Source: Yamagishiella unicocca (lineage: Eukaryota > Chlorophyta > Chlorophyceae > Chlamydomonadales > Volvocaceae). From it: 64,000 nt of DNA. The translations under genes were made by a program, and so were the position numbers. Shown in pieces: positions 12,101 to 23,900 of this stretch (positions are counted from its first letter, which is position 1; each line of letters opens with the position of its first letter). The DNA lies in contig BDSL01000001.1 in assembly GCA_003116995.1 (NCBI GenBank), positions 434,001 through 498,000 of the forward strand. The letters are read 5' to 3'. A model generated the notes under the pieces. It worked only from the letters and a program-made list of their open reading frames with translations. It was not told the origin of the DNA and made no database searches.

Positions 12101-15100
12101 GAGGCAGCGGCGGCAGCGCGCGCCTCTTCGCGTCCCTGCTCTGCATCCGACGTGGCGGCCTCTGCCCGCTGCAGCTGTGCACGCAGCGCTGCCAGGCCCA
12201 CAACCTGGGCGGAGGTCTCCGCCAATTCGCTGCGCGCGGCGTCGCGCTCGCGCGTCACCGTCTGCAGCGACGCATTCACGCGCCGGGACTCGGAGCGCAC
12301 CCTGTCAAGAGACGGCACGGTCCAGGAGGTCGCCGTAGTCCGTAGAGGCATGGGAGACCAGCACAGCTGGCAAAGACATCATGCAGTGCACTGCCAAGCT
12401 TTCAACCAAGCATATGAGCAAACCTGGATATGCGTCCTCTGCGGTTGTCGGACCAAACCCGAGTCTTGGTGGTTCCTCACCTGTCCATCTCGACAAGCTG
12501 TGTACGCGCCTCTTCCAGCGCGGTGCGCAGGCCTTGCGTCTCCGCCAGCTCCGCCTGCGCCTTGCGCAGGTCAAGCTGGAGGCCCTCCACTTCAGCCAGT
12601 TGCGCCCGGCAAACCTTCACCTCTGCAGCCAGGTGCTCTGATTTGCGGGCCTGTAGGAAAGGCATGCATGTACCGACGCAGCGCGTGTTGCCGGATACCC
12701 GTAATTTGGCGGTGCTAATGTCGCTGAACAGCAGACCTCCAAAAATGATGCCATGCTTTCGTGTAACTTTCGCATGGCGCAGCCATGGCGAATTGCGTAA
12801 CGAATGAAACACCCAGGTTGCATCAACAGGGCAACCCATTTCTCCTAGGGTGACCATAACAATGCCCCGCAAGGAAGTCCGTTGCGCTACCTTCGTACCT
12901 GTGCCGCCATCTTCTCGATCTTCACCTTCAGCTGCTCCGCACCCGTCGCCTGCTCCTCCAGCTGCTGCACACGGCTGCACGCGGCGCTGTACCGAGACTT
13001 CAGGTCACTGAGCTCGTGGCGGGTGCTGCGTAGCTCAGCACGTACATGCCTGCGCGACAAGGGAACAATTACAAGGCACATCTAATCTTGCCAGATGCGA
13101 ACCCACCACGAAACACAGACCTTACACCCTGGGTAGCGTAACGCGGTAGGCTGGCTCACACGTCTATGTATCATATACATCTTTCCAGACGCATGGCCAG
13201 TACTCAGGTCTACCGGGTTAGCGGCTCATCGGAGTGCTGCTCCTTCCCCACCGCTTCGGTCGGTTTCTAGGAGGCAGCTTCGTATAGTATGGTCACCAAC
13301 CGCAACTCGATGAATGCGCACCTCAGCTCGTCCGCGAGCACATTGTTGCCTTCAAGGTACTGCTCGAAGGACCCAACCATTTTGCTGCTGCCAGAGCTGG
13401 CATCTTGCGTGGACAAGTGTGCCAAGCGGGAGGACCCGGGTGCCAGCGCCTCCACCGCGGTTTGCCCATACGGGCGGCCGCCGTCGCTAATCCTAGCATC
13501 GGCGCTTCTGCGCCTTGTGCCGGTGTGGACCACGTGCGCCTCTTCCACCGCCCTTTGAGTGTTGCCACCACCTGAACCTGGCTCTGGCGGTGGCGTCGAG
13601 TATGCGTCTGCCCATAGCCGAATGCGGGTGCCCAAGCTGCCAGCACCCGCTAAGCCTGGCGTGGAAGCGGCAGAGGCGGCTGTCACAGCATCGGCCTTGC
13701 CTGCAGACCGCCCGCCAACATCGGCCTCCGATGGCGCCCACCGACGCGGTGAATCACCTCCATTGGCCGGTGACACATACCACTGAAGCCTGTGGGGGCT
13801 GCGGTCCCTGTCTTGCTGCAAGTGGGACCGCGACCGCAGCGGTGGCTGCAACACCGTGTCAGGGTTGTTCGCTAGGTGTACAACAGCGGCGTGCAGCTCC
13901 CGACTGTCAGCCGCCAGTCGGTCGTACCTGCGCTCCGCGTCAACCGCACGCGCGTCTGCGGCGTCGGCGTAAGACAGCGCCTGCTGCAGACGCGTGTCCA
14001 GCGCCGCCGTGTGCCCCTCCGCGACCGCTAGGCGCGTCTCCGCCTGCTGCGCGCGTGCAATCGCAGCAGCAGCCCGGTCCTCAGCCTCTCGCGCACGCTC
14101 CTGGTCCTGCACTGCCGCCGCTTCCATGCGAGCTGCGTGACGCGCCTCCTCCTGCGCCCGTTCGCGCTCCTGCGCAGTCATCTGCTCCGCGCGGGCTACC
14201 CGCGTGTCGGCCTGGCTAGCCTGCACGCGAGCCTCCTCCGCCCGGGCACGCGCTTCTTCCGCGGCCTGCTCCGCACGAACAGCGCGCCTTTCCGCTGCCA
14301 GCACGTCTGCTTGAGCCTGCTCCAGCGCCTGCTCTGCACGTTCAAGGTGACGCTCAGCGTCGGCGGCGCTTTGCCTGTCATGCTGAGCGGACGCCTCGAC
14401 GCGTACAGCCCGCTTCTCCATCTCATTTGCGTGGGCCTGGGCATCCTCCGCTGCCTGCTCAGCGCGGGCTAGTCGTCGCTCCATGTCCGCCACTGACGCA
14501 ATGGCTTCATCACGAGCTTGCTCTGCGCGGATGGCCCCGCGGTCGCTCTCAACCGCCCGTGACAATGCGTCCTGCTGCGCCTGCTCTGCCCGCACTGCCC
14601 GGCGTTCTGCCTCGACGAGCCGCGCCTCTGCCGCTTCCTGTGCCTGGCCAGCCCGTGCTGCGCGCCGCTCCGCCTCCTCTACTCGTGCTGCAATCTCTTC
14701 ATGAGCCTGCTCAGCACGCACTGCACGACGTTCCGCCTCCTCTTGTAACTGGACTGACCGAACCGCTCGTCGCTCTGAGTCCAAGACCAGTTGATGCGCC
14801 TCTTCCGCTGCCTGCTCTGCTCGTGCCGCTCGTCGCTCTGCAGTTTCTGTCCGCGCCCGCTCCTCGTCAGCAGCGTCCTCTGCCAGAACGGCACGCCGAT
14901 CCGCTGCCACCGCAAGTGCACGCGCCTGCTCCGCCTCATCCTCGGCTCGTGCCACCCGCCTGTCAGCACCCGCTACCCGTTCCCTATCCTGGGTAGCCGC
15001 CTGCTCGGCACGGGCGGCGCGCCGATCTGCCTCCAAGACCCGGCCCGCCTCTGCCTCAGCCAGCTGCTCTGCGCGGGCTACCTGTCCCTCCAGCTCGAGG

Positions 15101-16926
15101 GTCTGCGCCTGTAGCTGCTCCAACAGGTGCTCCGCTCTTGCAGCCCGACGCTCAGCATCTAGTGCCCGCTCATGGTCTTCAGCAGCAGCGGCCTCCGCAC
15201 GAGCGGCACGCTGTGAAGCGTCGGCGGCACGTGCCTGTTCCTGCGAAACGACCTGCTCCGCGCGGACTGCCCGGCGCTCTGCATTCTGGACCCGCTCACT
15301 GGCGGCCTCAAGCGCCTGCTCCGCACGCGCTGCGTTGCGTTCCGCCTGCTGTGCACGTGCGTTACTAGCGCGTTGCTCCACCTCGGCTAACCGCAACTCT
15401 GCCTCGCGCAAGGACTGCTGCAGGTGCTCGCACCGGATCTCCGATTCCTGTGCGCGTCGCTGCTGGCCATCAGCCTCCTGACGTAGGTCGTCGCAAGTCC
15501 TGCGCGAACGCCCTAATTCCCGAAGTGACGCCGCTGCGGCGTCAGAAACCTGTGCAAATCATGTTGACGTGGTGTTATTTACAACCCATGAAGGATACGG
15601 AAAGCCCATGATGGATCCTACACGCCATGTGCAAGTCAACTTAGGGGCCTAAGACCGTTGCCGGTCATGGCGTCGCTGAAAGCCGGCAAATGCGTACCTC
15701 GCTGGCGCTCTCCACAAGCTGTTTAAGCCTCAGATTTTCTTCCTGCAGATCTTTGACGGCTTTCGCGTCAGTTTCCTGCTTCGCCCGTGCCAGCTTTAGC
15801 TGCGCCGACAGCTCATCAACATACTGTCGCAGCGTCGTCATTCCGCTGGGCAGCGTGCCGGCGCTGGGGACGTCCGGTAGCGTTAACCGCGGGCCCACAC
15901 GCACTAGGCTCGTTTGTGCGCCTTGACCGCTGCATTGGCGATAACGAGGAAGGAGTGACGTGTGCATAGACGCAACGCAAGCAACGACCACCATTGACCG
16001 TGTATTATATAGGACAGTAAATGAAGTGCTTTAGTACTCTCTTAGCATAACGTTTGCAGTATAAACGTTACACCCTTCAGCGTATCAGCGGTCTAACCCG
16101 GCGACGCTCCCATGTCAAACACATGCCAATATGTTTGCACATGCTTATGACCGTTTAAGCCGTGAGCGACCTTACGATTATCTCCCTATTTGCTAGCAGT
16201 TGACAGTGTTACCTTCGCTGGCCCGGTGGATGCCCACCAGTGCGCATTCGTTCCAGTAAGGCTCCCGCTGCTGCGCTGATGGTAGTGTTGCTCGTCGGGC
16301 GCAACCGCGAACGGGAACTGGACCGCCTGCGACGTGGGCGCTCGCCCGCATCGCCACCGCCAGCAGACACTTGCGGGGACGTCGCGGCAGTATCCGCTGG
16401 ATTGACTTCGGCCCCGCCACGGCGGCTTGCTTCATCCTGCAACGCCACGTCACGTGTCAGGCGTGTTTACAGACGAACGGTATGGACTGCACGTGCGCCT
16501 CGGGCTGCAAGTGCGCTGCGGTTTGCATGTGCGCTGGGGATTGCATGTGCGCATGTTTCTCAACCCTCGACAAGAGAGTGCGCGTGTTATTTCACCTGCC
16601 GTCCGGCGGGACCTGCCGTGTGCTGCGCTTCCATCATGGCCGCAGTAAGTGTTGCTAGCAAATGTACCTCGTTCGACGCCGCTGCGAAGTCTCGCAGCTG
16701 CGCGTTCAGCGGCCACCGTTTTTGGCGGTATGAAGTAAGCGACTAGGTGACATCATCATGAACATAGCCACGACCGTGTTGCAGCACATACAGAGCCTAC
16801 GGCTTACTGCGATGTAAGGCTTGACAGCGCCTAGAATAAGGGATAACGCTATGCGGCGTCACGTACCGTCGGGGAGCTCCCGTCGCTTTCATCCTCGCCG
16901 GCCACCGAAGCCGTGCGGTCCGACAT
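3172..16926 (-). CDS. Giant coiled-coil protein, 22 exons, about 2,795 residues
   Basis: Exons in transcript order: 16867-16926, 16596-16697, 16213-16436, 15698-15929, 13322-15549, 12899-13049, 12481-12650, 12067-12301, 11635-11858, 11317-11428, 11049-11192, 10767-10965, 10496-10624, 10152-10276, 9816-9949, 9314-9515, 8897-9148, 8418-8682, 7623-8128, 6079-6393, 5269-5855, 3172-4963. They sum to 8,388 nt with phase kept at every junction. The start is ATG at 16926 (MSDRTAS). Residues ~1-206 are low-complexity then helical. Exon 5 carries about twenty 21-residue heptad repeats (core 'ERRAVRAEQA') and a Ser/Pro-rich linker. Exons 6-20 are continuous coiled coil rich in Glu, Arg, Ala and Leu. The last two exons (~790 residues) are Ser/Ala/Thr/Pro-rich and disordered, ending at TAG-type stop 3172. 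I do not recognise the protein. A cytoskeletal, basal-body or flagellar scaffold is a guess from composition. The least certain junction is exon 19 to 20 (donor GTGCGG, 1,229-nt intron); without it the gene would stop at 7572 and a second gene would lie below. Confidence 0.7.
6394..7622 (-). other. Long intron 19 of the coiled-coil gene
   Basis: This 1,229-nt AT-richer stretch lacks coding signal. Donor GTGCGG follows Glu codon GAG at 7623 and acceptor CTTTCCGCAG precedes 6393, both phase 0. An in-frame stop at 7572, inside the proposed intron, leaves open that this is intergenic. Confidence 0.5.
14025..15345 (-). repeat. About twenty tandem 63-bp units encoding 21-residue coiled-coil repeats
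   Basis: Within exon 5 the translation repeats every 21 residues (three heptads) with the consensus start ERRAVRAEQA, often written DRR or ERH, and one 14-residue unit. The units have diverged, so the array is old and kept by protein selection. The positions are approximate at both ends. Confidence 0.8.
16487..16555. repeat. 18-bp minisatellite in intron 2 of the coiled-coil gene
   Basis: Nearly four units of an 18-bp motif, for example TTGCATGTGCGCTGGGGA, lie in tandem between exon 3 (ends 16436) and exon 2 (begins 16596). Confidence 0.7.
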
Positions 16927-17457
16927 CTGTCAGGTACTGCGGATCTACGGCGCCGTTCAAGCTTAAAGCCCTGTCATGTCCGGGTCAGTGCTCCTCGACG
17001 CCGACCGCGCCGTCCGGTCAACAGCGCGCGCATGAGTGGGAAGGACCGGTCGTAACAGCACTGCAGTAAGAATACGTGTATATCATAAACTTCAACGGTT
17101 TGTCTATTATATTGCAACAGCAAGGCTTTTGGACGAGGTTCCACAGGAGGCTGTATGGTCGACGCAAATAATTTAGAAGCTTTGCATCAAATATAAGTAT
17201 GGATATTTGCAACGGACAGGAAGGTTTTGGTACATCTCCAATAGGTAGTCCGTAGGCATCATGTAGAAAGTGTAGTAATTTTCAATTGGGCCCATGACCA
17301 AGTAACGACTTTCCTCAGCAGTCAGCACGGCCGACACTGCCCGCACTTACGTCTTCTTGCTGGCTTCGGTTATTGAAGCAGTACTTCGCAGAGATGCCGG
17401 CTTAACCACATAGAACGGACAAGTCGCTCTTGAATGCTCTGCACACAACTTTGAGCC
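16927..17457. promoter_or_regulatory. Divergent promoter interval between coiled-coil gene and metaxin
   Basis: The two start codons, minus at 16926 and plus at 17458, are 531 bp apart with no exon between them, so both promoters and 5' UTRs must lie here. The DNA is AT-richer around 17060-17300. No TATA box could be placed with confidence. Confidence 0.45.
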
Positions 17458-20400
17458 ATGAGCGGACAAGCGGCGTGCATCCTTTACAAGTGGCCGGATT
17501 GTTGGGGTCTGCCATCGCTGTCGCCAGCGTGCATTCAGGCTGAGGTGAAGCCAGGGGGGGGGCCGAAGCGTTAAGGGCACGAGGGGCATGAAACATGGAT
17601 CCTTTACAAGGCCACTTTTTTATGCAACGTTGTAGGCATATCTGCGCCTCAGTGGTGCAAGCTTTGAAGTCGAGGTATGCAGCACAAGCAGCTCGTCGCC
17701 GACAGGTGGGCGCCACCTTGCGCTGGGTGCATGGTTTACAGACGCTGCTGTACATCGTAATAAATACGATCATGCACAATAACTGCAGGCCAGCTACCCG
17801 CGCTGGAACGGGGTGCATACATCTCGCCCGCGGAGGCTGACGAGTTTGCGTCGGCGGCCGCTGTGATCGCGTACGCGAAAAAGCATATCAAAGACCTCGA
17901 TGCGCACCTGTCGCTGGGGCAACGGGCGGATCAGCTTGCTTTCACGACCCTCATCGAGAGCAGGTGGGAGCAACAGGTGGAACTGGGCCATGCCGAGCGG
18001 GAGGGCACAAAGGGGAGGGCTGACATGGTTTGGGCGAAGGGCTGGCTCGAGGCTGCAGGGTAAGAGGGCGCGTGGCTGCACGGAAGGCACGCGGCCATGA
18101 CGGGTGGTATGCAACAGGACGACATTGGAGGTCTCTCAATGTTAGGGCCGCTGAGGCTCCTGGTCTCCATGCGAGGGGGCAGGTTACCCGGCGTGCCGCA
18201 TCTGCTGGGACCTGCAGCTGCCCTCCCTAATGGAGGCGTTGGATGTCGGTGCCATAGCGCTTCTGACAAGGGTATATCGCGTCGTACCGTGCCTGCACGG
18301 CAATGTGGGTGCAGGCTTAACGTCGCCACCCTGATGACGACCTGGTGTGAACCTCGCGGCTTCAACGAGGTCAAGAAGGTGGGCTTCTTAGCTTTGACGT
18401 CGCCAACCTCTGCGACTGCTTTTTGGAATGCCTCACCGTGTGCTGCTGAGAAACGGGGCGCTTGGCCCGTTTGTGCGGCGGCGTTGGCGCGCAAGCGTGA
18501 CTGGCCGCGTGACTAATCGTGCCGGCTTGCTGTTATAGGCGGCGTACGGCAACAAGCTTCCCTTCCCGCTGAGCCAGCTCATACCCTGGAGCAAGCAGCG
18601 GGAGGTGCGCAAGCGCCTGGCCCTGACGGACCTGACCCAGGTGGGTGCGCGGACCGACGGGCCGAAGTAACCTGTGGGAACATTAGAAGAGTAAAACCGG
18701 GTCGACGGGATGGGGACGGGAAGCGTGCGGCGATGAAGGGCCTGCACTTGTCCTCGTCGGTGCACGTTGCCAGTGCCAAACTGCGATGTTGGGAGTGAGG
18801 CGACCAGATGCGAGGCTGCCGTGGCCGTCCCTCACTCCATTGGGCCTGCCAACAATTCAAACTACTGGGCACCCAGACAAAGTATGGCAGAGGAACCGTT
18901 TGTCGCGCGCATGGCGTCAGGATAGCCGGTAGCCAAGGCGATTGCGATTCCGCCGCATGCCACTGTGTCCAGGACGCGACGTCGTGCGGAGAAGTCCTTT
19001 GTAAGCGAGCAAGAAAGTCGGGCGAAGGCGGCGGGCGCTGCCGTACACAGTGCACTCCAGATCACACACCTAGCAAGGACCCACGTGCAGCATCGTCCGC
19101 GCCCGTGGCGGGGTTCCCAGACTGCTCGATGACAGCACGAGAGCCGCTCCTAAACGGCTGCTCACGCCAATCATCTTTGTTCCTCCAGTTTCGACCCAAC
19201 TCAACGACTTACCCCATGCTCCGCCTCCGGCTGCTGCAGGTGTACCCGGGTGCAGTGGAGGTGCTGGATGCACTGGCCGACCGGCTGCGGTCCACGGGCT
19301 CCCCCTTCTTCTTCGGGGCGCTTCCGACCACCCTCGACGCCCTGCTAGCGGGACACCTGCTGTACTACCGCCTGTCGCCAGCGGTTGCGCCGGTGCTGCT
19401 GGACAAGGTGTGGTTGCGGGAGCTGGGGTGGGGCGAGGCGTGCGGACTAAGAGGCGGTCCTTGGTCTCTTGTGTGAAAATCCTTGGTATGATCACATGCG
19501 TGGACAGGCACTTACTGCCCCGCTGCTACGCCGCCGTCCCTCTCTTGGATGTTGTACAACAGATACAGTCGCAGCCAGTGCTCTGTGAGTACCTGGACCG
19601 CCTGCTGGGGCGACACTTCGCACTGCCCGCTACGCCGCGCTCGACGCTCGAGTCAAGTGCGGGGGGGGCGACCTGGTCGGATGCGGCCAAGGTGGGCGGG
19701 CTTTTTGTGGGCGGGGGGCTAGCGAGGCGGGCAGCCAGCGGCAAGATCCTGTTGCTTGCTTTACCTGCCCTTTCCCCGTTTTCCCCGCGCAATGACCCGC
19801 GAGTAGGGTTTACTTGGAAGTTGGAGGACCGGTTGTTCGTTCGCGACGCGGCATGCAGCGCGATACGCTGCAGAAAAGGCTGCGTCTCCATAGCCTCTTC
19901 GTGCTGAAAACATGTCTTGAGTGACGTTCCCAGCATGAAAGATACCATCAGGACCGGCGGCCTCTTTTTTACCATAAGAGTTCCATGATAGAAACGTGGG
20001 CTTGCCCCACCCCTGCTTCCCCGCAGGGCCAAAAGAAGGCGCCGCCGCCCGTTTCGGAGCCCAGCCCCGCGGAGCTGCAGTTCCGCCGCCACAGCAAGTA
20101 CTGGCTGCTGGGCGCCGCAACGGCGATAGCGGGCTACATCCTTTTGAGCGGGCGATACATCCAGGTACGAGGACATTTGAAAGGAATTAAGGGAACCTGG
20201 GTCAGGAGACGTAATCATACGGCCCACAGTCTCCTGGGTGTTGTGAACGCGCGTACGTATGGGGGCTTCGGGTGGGTTGGGTGCAGCGCTGGGTAGGGGG
20301 GCGGTCTGGTCCTCGATGCAGGGGATATGGAATGCGCATCAGCCCATGCGTCAATTGATACAACGTTTGCTCTGCCTTACGCTGGGGGTATAAATTTTGC

Positions 20401-20484
20401 CCGCAGTTCGCCACGTTGATGGAGCAAGCGGGGGAAGATGACGGTGGAGACGACGAGGACCAGGACGGCGAGGGCGACGAGTAA
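17458..20484 (+). CDS. MTX: Metaxin / SAM37-like subunit of the mitochondrial sorting and assembly machinery
   Basis: Nine exons: 17458-17544, 17636-17705, 17789-17963, 18315-18378, 18539-18640, 19240-19407, 19563-19691, 20027-20164, 20407-20484. They sum to 1,011 nt, giving 336 residues, with phase preserved. The N-terminus has the metaxin thioredoxin-like hallmark 'WGLPSLSPACIQAE', then 'AYLRLSGASFEVE' and 'SPTGQLPALERGAYI'. The C-terminal GST-like half has 'NKLPFPLSQLIPW' and 'FFFGALPTTLDALLAGHL'. A hydrophobic segment 'YWLLGAATAIAGYILLSG' near residue 300 fits a tail anchor in the outer mitochondrial membrane, followed by an acidic tail. Metaxins assist insertion of beta-barrel proteins into that membrane in the SAM complex. 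Length is close to that of plant metaxins (~315). The start is the only ATG giving the family's N-terminus. Confidence 0.9.
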
Positions 20485-20945
20485 CTAATGGCTGCGGAAT
20501 CTCAGCTGCGGATCGGATCAATGGGACGCAGCTGCGGATTGTACCTTTTCGGATCGGATCAATAGGACAACGCAGGGGGGTTCGCCTCGTGCGACGGCAG
20601 CGCGGAGTAAAGAGCGACGGAAATGGTCGTGGGGCGCGACGTCATTAGCAGTACCCTTGCGGTACCTGACCGCCGATAAATTACCGTCTTATATGTCGGC
20701 TGATGTAACAAAGAAAACATCCCATTACGCAACGCCAACATCGTACAGCTCCGTTTGCATGGGCTTCTAGCACAGCAAGGCCAGTGCTACCTGGGCAAGG
20801 CGGCGACGAACCGCACTGGAAGGTGATCGACGCCAGCTGACGAATGAGCGTTGCTACGATATCATTGAGGCAGCGCAGGCAGCTCTTCCCTGCAATCTTG
20901 TTTGGGCTGGGGTCCGCCTGATTCTCTTGGCTGCCACGTCGCAGG
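20485..20945. other. Intergenic interval between metaxin and the Ala-rich gene
   Basis: Holds the metaxin 3' UTR and presumably the promoter of the next plus-strand gene. A short direct repeat, CGGATCGGATCAAT, occurs at about 20511 and 20551. No gene is seen. Confidence 0.5.
20704..20708 (+). terminator. Putative poly(A) signal TGTAA for metaxin
   Basis: TGTAA 220 nt after the metaxin stop, the spacing and motif expected in volvocine algae. Confidence 0.45.
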
Positions 20946-23900
20946 ATGAGCGCACCGCGGCGAGAGGCCACCTCACAGGGTCGGCCCGGCGCCCCCGAGC
21001 CCTCTGCGGTTGCAAAAGATGTTGCGCATCGTGTCGTGAAGCACACCATCGACGTTCAAGAAGGCCGCGAGGCGCATGGAAATGGCATGGACCCGCGGGT
21101 CGCAGTTGGAGGTAAACTTACGGAGAAGCCGCGATTCCAGCTCCGGATTACAGGAACATCGACGTTTTCTCTTTCGGAAAAGCGCCTTCCTGAGACCTGT
21201 TCTGCCAAGGCTAGGACGCCCCTTTCGGCGCGATTTTAAGCCCATTACAATGCACAAGCCAACCTCCGGCACTGACGACTCCAGGACTCCACGACTTAAG
21301 GCCCAGACGCTTCACCCTGCCCTCTTCATCAACACACGTACAATGCGAGTTCGCTTCCACGGGAAGCGTCGCGCCCTGGTACATCACAGGCATGTCGGCA
21401 TTGCCCATGCCACATCGCCGTTCCCGTCGTGTGTCTGTCAATCCTTTTGTTGCTGCTCCTTACGAGCCACTGGTAGTCCCCGCCGACGCCCTTACTTCTG
21501 CCCTGCCCCCTCCCTCCGCCCACGCCTTTCCACAACGTCCATGTGCGCTGATGGACGCCTCAGGAGAGCTCCCCGCAGCAGCCAGCCGCGCGACGCGGGG
21601 ACCAGACGTTCGGGGGGCCGGCAGGGGCGGCGATTACACCTCGCCAGCTGGGCCAGAGGATATGCTGGGTCGACCTCCGGTAAGCCAGGCAGCGGTGTTT
21701 GACAAGGCAACGGCCGAGCATGGCGGCGCCGCTGCCCGCGAAGGTGCCGAGCGCCAGCGCGCCGGCACAACGCCACCTGCGCAGGGAGGAGGTGGGGCCA
21801 GTGGCACACCCACAGGGCGCCCCTGCATGCCTGCTACCCAGCAGGCGCCGGACGCGCAGCGCGGCTCTGAAGCCGGCAAGGCGGTGTTGGGCGCAGCCGC
21901 CAAGGGCACCGATGCCGCAGGCAAGGCGACAACCGGTGCCATTGCGAAGGGCGCTGAGGGCACTGTTGAAAGGGGCACCGGCGCGGCTCGTGACGCAGCA
22001 GGTGCCGGCTCTGCTGCTGCCAAGGCCGCGGGGCGCGGCGTCGAGGGCGCAGCCCGTACAGGCGCGGGCGCCGCCGCAGCAGGCGCTGAGGCTGCGGCCA
22101 GCGGTGGCGGCCAGCTTGCGGGGCTAGCTGGCAGGGGTGCTTCCGGCGCGGCGTCTGCGGCAGCTAAGGGAACGGAGACGGCATCCAAGCAGGCTGTCGG
22201 AGCCGCGGGCACTGTGGCCAAGGGCGCCGCCTCAGCGATGCGCTCCGCGCAGGAGGTCGCCGGCTCGGCGGCTGCCCGCGCGGCCGCCGGCGCAGGGGCG
22301 GGCGCCAAGGCGGGCGCCGATGTCGCGGCGAAGGGCGTGGCGGGCGGCGCTTGGGTGGCTGCGCAGGGCGCTGCGAAGGCCGGCTCGGCGGCTAAGGCAG
22401 TCCCAGCGGCAGTGGCCAGCGGGGCTCGGGGCGCGGCCAGCGTGTCCCGCAAGGCGGCCGGGTCCGCCGCGTCCGGCACACAGCTGGCCATCCGAGGCAC
22501 CAGGGGGGCCGCGCGGACCGGCGCCTGGGCGCTGGGCGCGGGTGCTGACGTGGCGCGCCAGGGCGCGCAGAGTGCGGCGCAGGCGGTCCAAACCCTGGTG
22601 CACTGGTGGTACCTGCTGGTTGTACAGATGCCGTACAGGTGAGTGCGGCGGGCTGGACGTATGTTAGCACTCCACGGACGTATGTGGCCAAGACGTGCGG
22701 TACGCTTGGCTGTGTCTGACGTGCACGGGGGATGACGCTGAGGCCCGTCTTTGTGAGCGCATGACGCCAACCCACACCAGCACGTCGTGTCTCGGTTACA
22801 ACGGGGTGGGGGGGATTTCTTGGGAGCCGGCCCTCCTGTCGTCCGCCGTGACGCCGCATGTGCCGCATGTGTCGCTCCAGGCTGGCTGCTGGATGGCTGC
22901 ACGTGAGCTGGGTGGTGGGAGGCGCAGCGGCGTCCGCCGCCGCCAGGGGCGCCGTGTGGTTCCTGGACTCCGCCACCTGGGCCGGAGAGCTGGCCTACAG
23001 GTACGTCATTGCGGCGCCCGGGGGTGTAGCAGTTAGGGTTGTGGCGCATGCCCTTCCGACTGAGTTTGGTGGCATGAAACCCTTGCCCTGCCTCTGGCCT
23101 GCCTTCGCGCGATGCGCCACGATGCTCTAGCACGTTTCGCACCTATTTTCTGCACACAGCCCTCCCGTTTCGCAAATAATGCCTATGCCAACCATCGCCT
23201 TGCTTCCGCTGACAGCATTTCCTGCCTGACTGCATCTCCATACAGCCGCCCGCTTGTGCCCCCTCAACATGCCGACGTGCGCTCACTTGCTCTCCCGCCG
23301 CCCCAGGTGGCTCCTGAACGGCATGATTCGCATCAACCGGGGCATGGACGGCGCCATCTCCGCCACCCCGCCGCTCGTCAAGGGCCAGCTGGCGCGCGCG
23401 GCCGTTGAGGCCTCACCCGAGGGGCCCAACCTCGTGGACAGCCTGTCAAACAAGTCTCCCGCGCAGGTGCGTGCGTCCGCCATCCCGTCTGGGTTAACAA
23501 CCGTCTGGGCTGCGGACTGTTTGGGCGCGGTCAAGGTGCATGGTTGCGGGTGGCACGTGATGTCCATCTGCAGCCGGATGTTAAGAGAGTCCTTGAATCC
23601 CTTGGTGTTACGGCGGAACCATTGCAGGTCGGCGCCATCTTCAGCGGCCTGACGGCCGCCGCGGCTGCCGCCAAGCAGGAGCCCCTCGTTGCGGTAGGAC
23701 GTAGGAGGTCTTGTATTGGGTTACTTGGACTTTGGGGATGGGGAGCGGGGCCGGGAGGAGTCTTCGGTAGGCAAGGCAAGGCACATGACATTTCCCATTG
23801 CCCGGACTGGGTTACTGCCGCCTGTGAGCGCCTACATTACCTGGCCAAAATGCCAGAAGGCGCCCGCACTCGCCTAACCGCTAGATGTAATTTTAGTGGC

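Noticed and set aside
13515..14996. Long plus-strand ORFs (234 and 189 residues) rich in Pro, Ala and His
   Set aside because: They are antisense to the 21-residue repeat exon; the GC-rich 63-bp repeat keeps other frames open.
21634..23142. Minus-strand ORF of 502 residues, Ala/Pro-rich
   Set aside because: It is the antisense shadow of the Ala/Gly-rich exon 2 and crosses well-supported splice sites of the plus-strand gene.
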